From: an uncultured Candidatus Actinomarina sp.
Lineage (GTDB): Bacteria; Actinomycetota; Acidimicrobiia; Actinomarinales; Actinomarinaceae
Direction of reading: 5' to 3'
Length of the DNA: 64,000 nt
NCBI GenBank assembly: GCA_902610815.1
Contig: CACLXG010000001.1
Span: 467,573 to 531,572, forward strand
A program made the translations under genes and the position numbers. Of this stretch, positions 60,450 to 64,000 are shown one piece after another. Below the pieces are notes generated by a model. It did not search any database, was not told where the DNA came from, and was given only the letters and a program-made list of their open reading frames with translations. Position 1 is the stretch's first letter. Every line of letters begins with the position of its first letter.

Positions 60450-61175
60450 CTAGTATTTAACATTCCAAAGTACTAGACCATTTGGAGGAGCTAAATAGTT
60501 AAGCCTTGCATTTTTGGGATTAATAAGATTTTTAGAAACTTCATCACTTGAAACTTTATTCTCACAATAAGCTATTTGGACACCAACTATATTACGCACC
60601 ATGTTTCTCAAGAAGGAGTTACCAGTAATTGTATACTCAAAAAAATCACGCTTTTTTATCCAGTTACTCTTGTATATTTTTCTATTTGGGTTTTTATTTA
60701 CATCCTTTTTTGAAAAAGCAGAAAAATTATGTTCACCTACAAACAACTGTGATAAATAGTTTAGTTTTTTTATATCTAATTTCTTCGGATAAATATATGA
60801 TTGACTACCCAAGTAAGGATATTGTTGGTTTATATCTGATACAAAATATTTATAAGTTCTTTCAAATGCATCAAACCTAGCATGGAAGCTGTCATTTATT
60901 GTCTTGAAAGAATTTATTGAGATTTTGGAACCTAAAATTTTATTCAAAGAATTTATTGTTTTGTCATTTATAACTAATTCCGTTTTTATATTTATTACTT
61001 GTCCCTTTGCATGGACCCCTGCATCTGTTCTACCGGAGTAATTTAATTCATATTTTTCAGTAAATATTTCTAATGCTTTTTGGAATTCACCTTGTACAGT
61101 TTTTTTTTCTTTCTGTATTTGAAAACCGTGAAAATCAGTTCCGTCGTAGGAAATAATTAACTTGTAGTTTTTCAT
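60450..61175 (-). CDS. truA: tRNA pseudouridine synthase A
   Basis: ISYDGTDFHGFQIQ; NYSGRTDAGVHAKGQVIN; GNSFLRNMVRNIVG. Confidence 0.97.
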   Translation of the reverse strand: MKNYKLIISYDGTDFHGFQIQKEKKTVQGEFQKALEIFTEKYELNYSGRTDAGVHAKGQVINIKTELVINDKTINSLNKILGSKISINSFKTINDSFHARFDAFERTYKYFVSDINQQYPYLGSQSYIYPKKLDIKKLNYLSQLFVGEHNFSAFSKKDVNKNPNRKIYKSNWIKKRDFFEYTITGNSFLRNMVRNIVGVQIAYCENKVSSDEVSKNLINPKNARLNYLAPPNGLVLWNVKY

Positions 61176-61720
61176 TAAACAAAGATACGAATTGGATCAG
61201 AAAAAAATATTAAAATAGCTAAAAATGTTACAGATGCAATACTTGATGTTCTTTTATCTAGAAGGAATGCCACAGCAAGTGCTTTTGTTAATACAAAATA
61301 CATCCAACCAAATATTAATAAAGTTAAAAGTTGAAATATATTTTGCGGAATAGAAACATAGTTATTAACAAAAATAATTATTCCAAAAATACCAAGAATT
61401 CCATGGGTATAACCTGTAAAAATCAAAATGTTAGTAATTTCAATTATTGTATTAAATGCTCTTGTTAATAAAAACCATGATGCCAAAGTAGCGAACAACC
61501 AAGCAAAGACACCATCTACTAATCCATAAAAAACAATATCGCTTATATTTACTGAATTTGAATTTATTATAAATGGGATATAAATACTTAGTAGACTTAC
61601 CAACACTACAATAAGTGAATTTCCAGACTCATACCTATCATTACTAAATCTGATATACACATCTTGACTTAATCTAATAAATTTTTGAAATTGAGACCAG
61701 ATATCTTTTAAAGAATTCAA
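61175..61720 (-). CDS. Yip1-like multi-pass membrane protein, hypothetical
   Basis: 181 aa with about five hydrophobic segments, between rplQ and truA. Confidence 0.6.
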   Translation of the reverse strand: MNSLKDIWSQFQKFIRLSQDVYIRFSNDRYESGNSLIVVLVSLLSIYIPFIINSNSVNISDIVFYGLVDGVFAWLFATLASWFLLTRAFNTIIEITNILIFTGYTHGILGIFGIIIFVNNYVSIPQNIFQLLTLLIFGWMYFVLTKALAVAFLLDKRTSSIASVTFLAILIFFSDPIRIFV

Positions 61721-61722
61721 AT

Positions 61723-62073
61723 TTAAACTAGTTCTAATACAGCTAACTCTGTGCCATCACCTTGTCTATATGTAGTTCTTGTAATCCTAGTATATCCACC
61801 ATTTCTGTCTTCATACTTTGGACCAATTTCATCAAAAAGTTTTGCAACAACTGACTTATTTTGAATCATTTTTAACACTTGTCTCCTATCATGAAGAGTC
61901 CCACTTTTTGCTTTTGTGATTACTTTTTCTGCATAAGGTTTTACAGTTTTAGCTTTTGTAACTGTTGTTTCAATTTTTTCATATTCAATTAGAGCACTGA
62001 TCAAATTACTAATAATTTGATCTTCATGTGAAGAAGAACCTCCAAGCCTTTTACCTTTTGTAGGTTTAGGCAT
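61723..62073 (-). CDS. rplQ: 50S ribosomal protein L17
   Basis: [53 protein letters not shown]; track start 62142 lies inside rpoA. Confidence 0.98.
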   Translation of the reverse strand: MPKPTKGKRLGGSSSHEDQIISNLISALIEYEKIETTVTKAKTVKPYAEKVITKAKSGTLHDRRQVLKMIQNKSVVAKLFDEIGPKYEDRNGGYTRITRTTYRQGDGTELAVLELV

Positions 62074-63025
62074 CAGCCATATCTCCTGAGTCAAGATCAG
62101 AACTTGTTGGAAGACTGAGTCCCAGCTCATCAAGCTTTGCAACTAATTCATCTAAACTTTTTTGTCCAAAGTTCGTTAAATTGAGCAAATCATCTTCTGT
62201 ATATTCAAGAATTTGACCAACTGTAGTTATGTTTTCTCTACCAAGACAATTTCTTGGTCTTTCAGATAAATCTAATGCATCAACAGACAATGAAAGGTCT
62301 GGAGAACTTCCTTCAGAAATAGTTAATTCTCCAAGTTCTAATCCAACTCCTTCATCAATATCTGCAAAAAGCTTCCATAATTCACCAAGAGTTTTTCCAA
62401 CTGACGAAATAGCTTCACTTGGCTCAATTGAACCATCAGTTTCAACATCTAAAGTTAACTTATCATAGTCAGTTACTTGACCAACTTGTGTTGGTGAAAC
62501 AGCATAGCTTACTTTTACGATTGGAGAGAATATAGAATCAATTGGTATAAAATTTGAATCACTAGTTTTATTTTTATCAGCTAATCTATAACCAACTCCA
62601 TGTGCAATTGAAACTTCCATATCAAGAGTAGAACTGTCGGATAATGTACATACTTTCAAATCAGTATTTACAACTTCAACTCCAGCAGGACATTGGATTT
62701 GTGCAGCAAGAACATCTCCTGGACCTTTAGCTTTAACTGTAAGTGTATGATTTTCTTGATCATCTACCTTGAGTACTAGTCTCTTTAAATTAAGAAGTAA
62801 ATCTAAAACATCTTCTACCACTCCTGGGATTGATGTAAATTCATGATTTACTCCATCAATTTTGATTCCGGTTACAGCTACTCCAGGAACTCTTGAAAGA
62901 AGCGCTCTTCTCATTGTGTTGCCTAAGGTGAGACCAAATCCTGGTTCTAATGGTTCAATTACAAATTGGGTCCTATTTTTACCAAGCTCTTCTTGGGTAA
63001 TCTCTGGTCTTTGTAGCATTAACAT
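62066..63025 (-). CDS. rpoA: RNA polymerase alpha subunit
   Basis: [44 protein letters not shown]-terminal domain [14 protein letters not shown]. Confidence 0.99.
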   Translation of the reverse strand: MLMLQRPEITQEELGKNRTQFVIEPLEPGFGLTLGNTMRRALLSRVPGVAVTGIKIDGVNHEFTSIPGVVEDVLDLLLNLKRLVLKVDDQENHTLTVKAKGPGDVLAAQIQCPAGVEVVNTDLKVCTLSDSSTLDMEVSIAHGVGYRLADKNKTSDSNFIPIDSIFSPIVKVSYAVSPTQVGQVTDYDKLTLDVETDGSIEPSEAISSVGKTLGELWKLFADIDEGVGLELGELTISEGSSPDLSLSVDALDLSERPRNCLGRENITTVGQILEYTEDDLLNLTNFGQKSLDELVAKLDELGLSLPTSSDLDSGDMADA

Positions 63026-63046
63026 TTTATTTCTCCTCTCAAATGT

Positions 63047-63661
63047 TTACTTCGAATAAAGCTCTACTATTAATTGTTCTTCAATCTGTGAACTTGCATC
63101 GCCCCTTGAAGGTTCAGCATTGATTTTTACAGATTTCTTTTTATTATCTACATCTAACCAGCTAGGTATTACATTGTCCTGTCCAGTATCGATAGTATGT
63201 TGGATAATTATTAAATCTTGGCTTGCATCTTTAATTTCAATTACATCACCTGGTTTTACCTTATGAGATGGAACATCAACAAATTTACCATTTAGTTTAA
63301 AGTGTCTATGAGAAACTAACTGTCTTGCTTGAGGCCTAGTAGAAGCAAAACCAGCTCTATATATAACATTATCTAATCTTGACTCAAGAAGCACAAGGAG
63401 GTTCTCTCCAGTAATTCCAGGCATTCTTGTAGCCTCTTTATAGTAATTTCTAAACTGCTTCTCAAGCACGCCATACATGTATCTCACTTTTTGTTTTTCT
63501 TTTAACTGAGTCCCGTAATCTGTTTCTCGAACTCTTTTTCTGCCATTTTCACCTGGTGGATAAGGCCTGTCCTGAAGTGCTTTATCACCTTTTCTATTCT
63601 CAAAAACATTAAAGCCTATTCTTCTTGATACTCTTACTCGAGGTCCCGTATATCTAGCCAT
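63047..63661 (-). CDS. rpsD: 30S ribosomal protein S4
   Basis: [51 protein letters not shown]. Confidence 0.99.
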   Translation of the reverse strand: MARYTGPRVRVSRRIGFNVFENRKGDKALQDRPYPPGENGRKRVRETDYGTQLKEKQKVRYMYGVLEKQFRNYYKEATRMPGITGENLLVLLESRLDNVIYRAGFASTRPQARQLVSHRHFKLNGKFVDVPSHKVKPGDVIEIKDASQDLIIIQHTIDTGQDNVIPSWLDVDNKKKSVKINAEPSRGDASSQIEEQLIVELYSK

Positions 63662-64000
63662 TATCCTCTTCTTCTTTTCTTAGGCCTGCAGCCATTATGA
63701 GGAGTTGGAGTTATGTCTTTGATTGTTCCAACATCCATACCCATATTTTGTAAAGTTCTAACAGCAGTTTCTCTACCAGCACCTGTACCGCTGATAATTA
63801 TGTCTAGCTTTTGAACTCCATACTCAGTAGCCCTTCTAACAGCTTCTTCCGCTGCAACTTGTGCTGCGTAAGGTGTAGACTTTCTAGATCCCTTAAATCC
63901 AACAGATCCACCAGATGTCCAAACTATAGTTTCACCAGATGGGTTTGATATATTTATTATTGTATTATTAAAACTTGCTTTTATGTGAGCTACACCAGCA
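63661..64000 (-). CDS. rpsK: 30S ribosomal protein S11 (partial, runs off right edge)
   Basis: Minus-strand frame with ..[39 protein letters not shown] preceding rpsD with TAATG overlap. Confidence 0.95.
   Translation of the reverse strand, partial: AGVAHIKASFNNTIINISNPSGETIVWTSGGSVGFKGSRKSTPYAAQVAAEEAVRRATEYGVQKLDIIISGTGAGRETAVRTLQNMGMDVGTIKDITPTPHNGCRPKKRRRG

Overview
The window is a compact, AT-rich housekeeping segment of a bacterial chromosome. A WhiB regulator, a UPF0182 membrane protein, a zincin_2/DUF2342-like protein and gene order suggest a streamlined marine actinobacterium of the Ca. Actinomarina type; this is an inference and was not tested. It encodes a branched-chain-type ABC importer operon with an embedded acyl-CoA synthetase, sdhCDAB, mdh-icd-sucDC, uvrD/pcrA, trpS, a Fur-ECF transporter locus, and an almost complete aromatic amino acid supercluster (aroH, DAHP synthase, tyrA, aroA, aroE, aroC, aroK, aroB, aroQ, pheA). 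It also has groSL, the tsaD-rimI-tsaB-tsaE-alr group, glmS, glmM, and ribosomal/RNA polymerase genes. No prophage, IS element or CRISPR array was seen. Main findings beyond the ORF track: (1) a thioredoxin-fold ORF split by an in-frame TGA at the first position of a (U/C)xxC motif, followed by a SECIS-like hairpin (candidate selenoprotein); (2) a classical attenuator with a Tyr/Phe leader peptide (MKLNNTYFYFREHI) upstream of the aromatic supercluster; (3) a clear glmS ribozyme with an extra enclosing 8-bp helix; (4) a -10-like hexamer exactly 6 nt upstream of many start codons, suggesting leaderless transcription; (5) a likely AUU start for aroQ overlapping the aroB stop; (6) a DpnI-like nuclease in the alr-glmS gene string; (7) a perfect 7-1-7 Fur-type palindrome before the ECF transporter; (8) a bacterial translin-family protein; (9) a partial Fe-S PD-(D/E)XK-like nuclease at the left edge that the ORF track misses.
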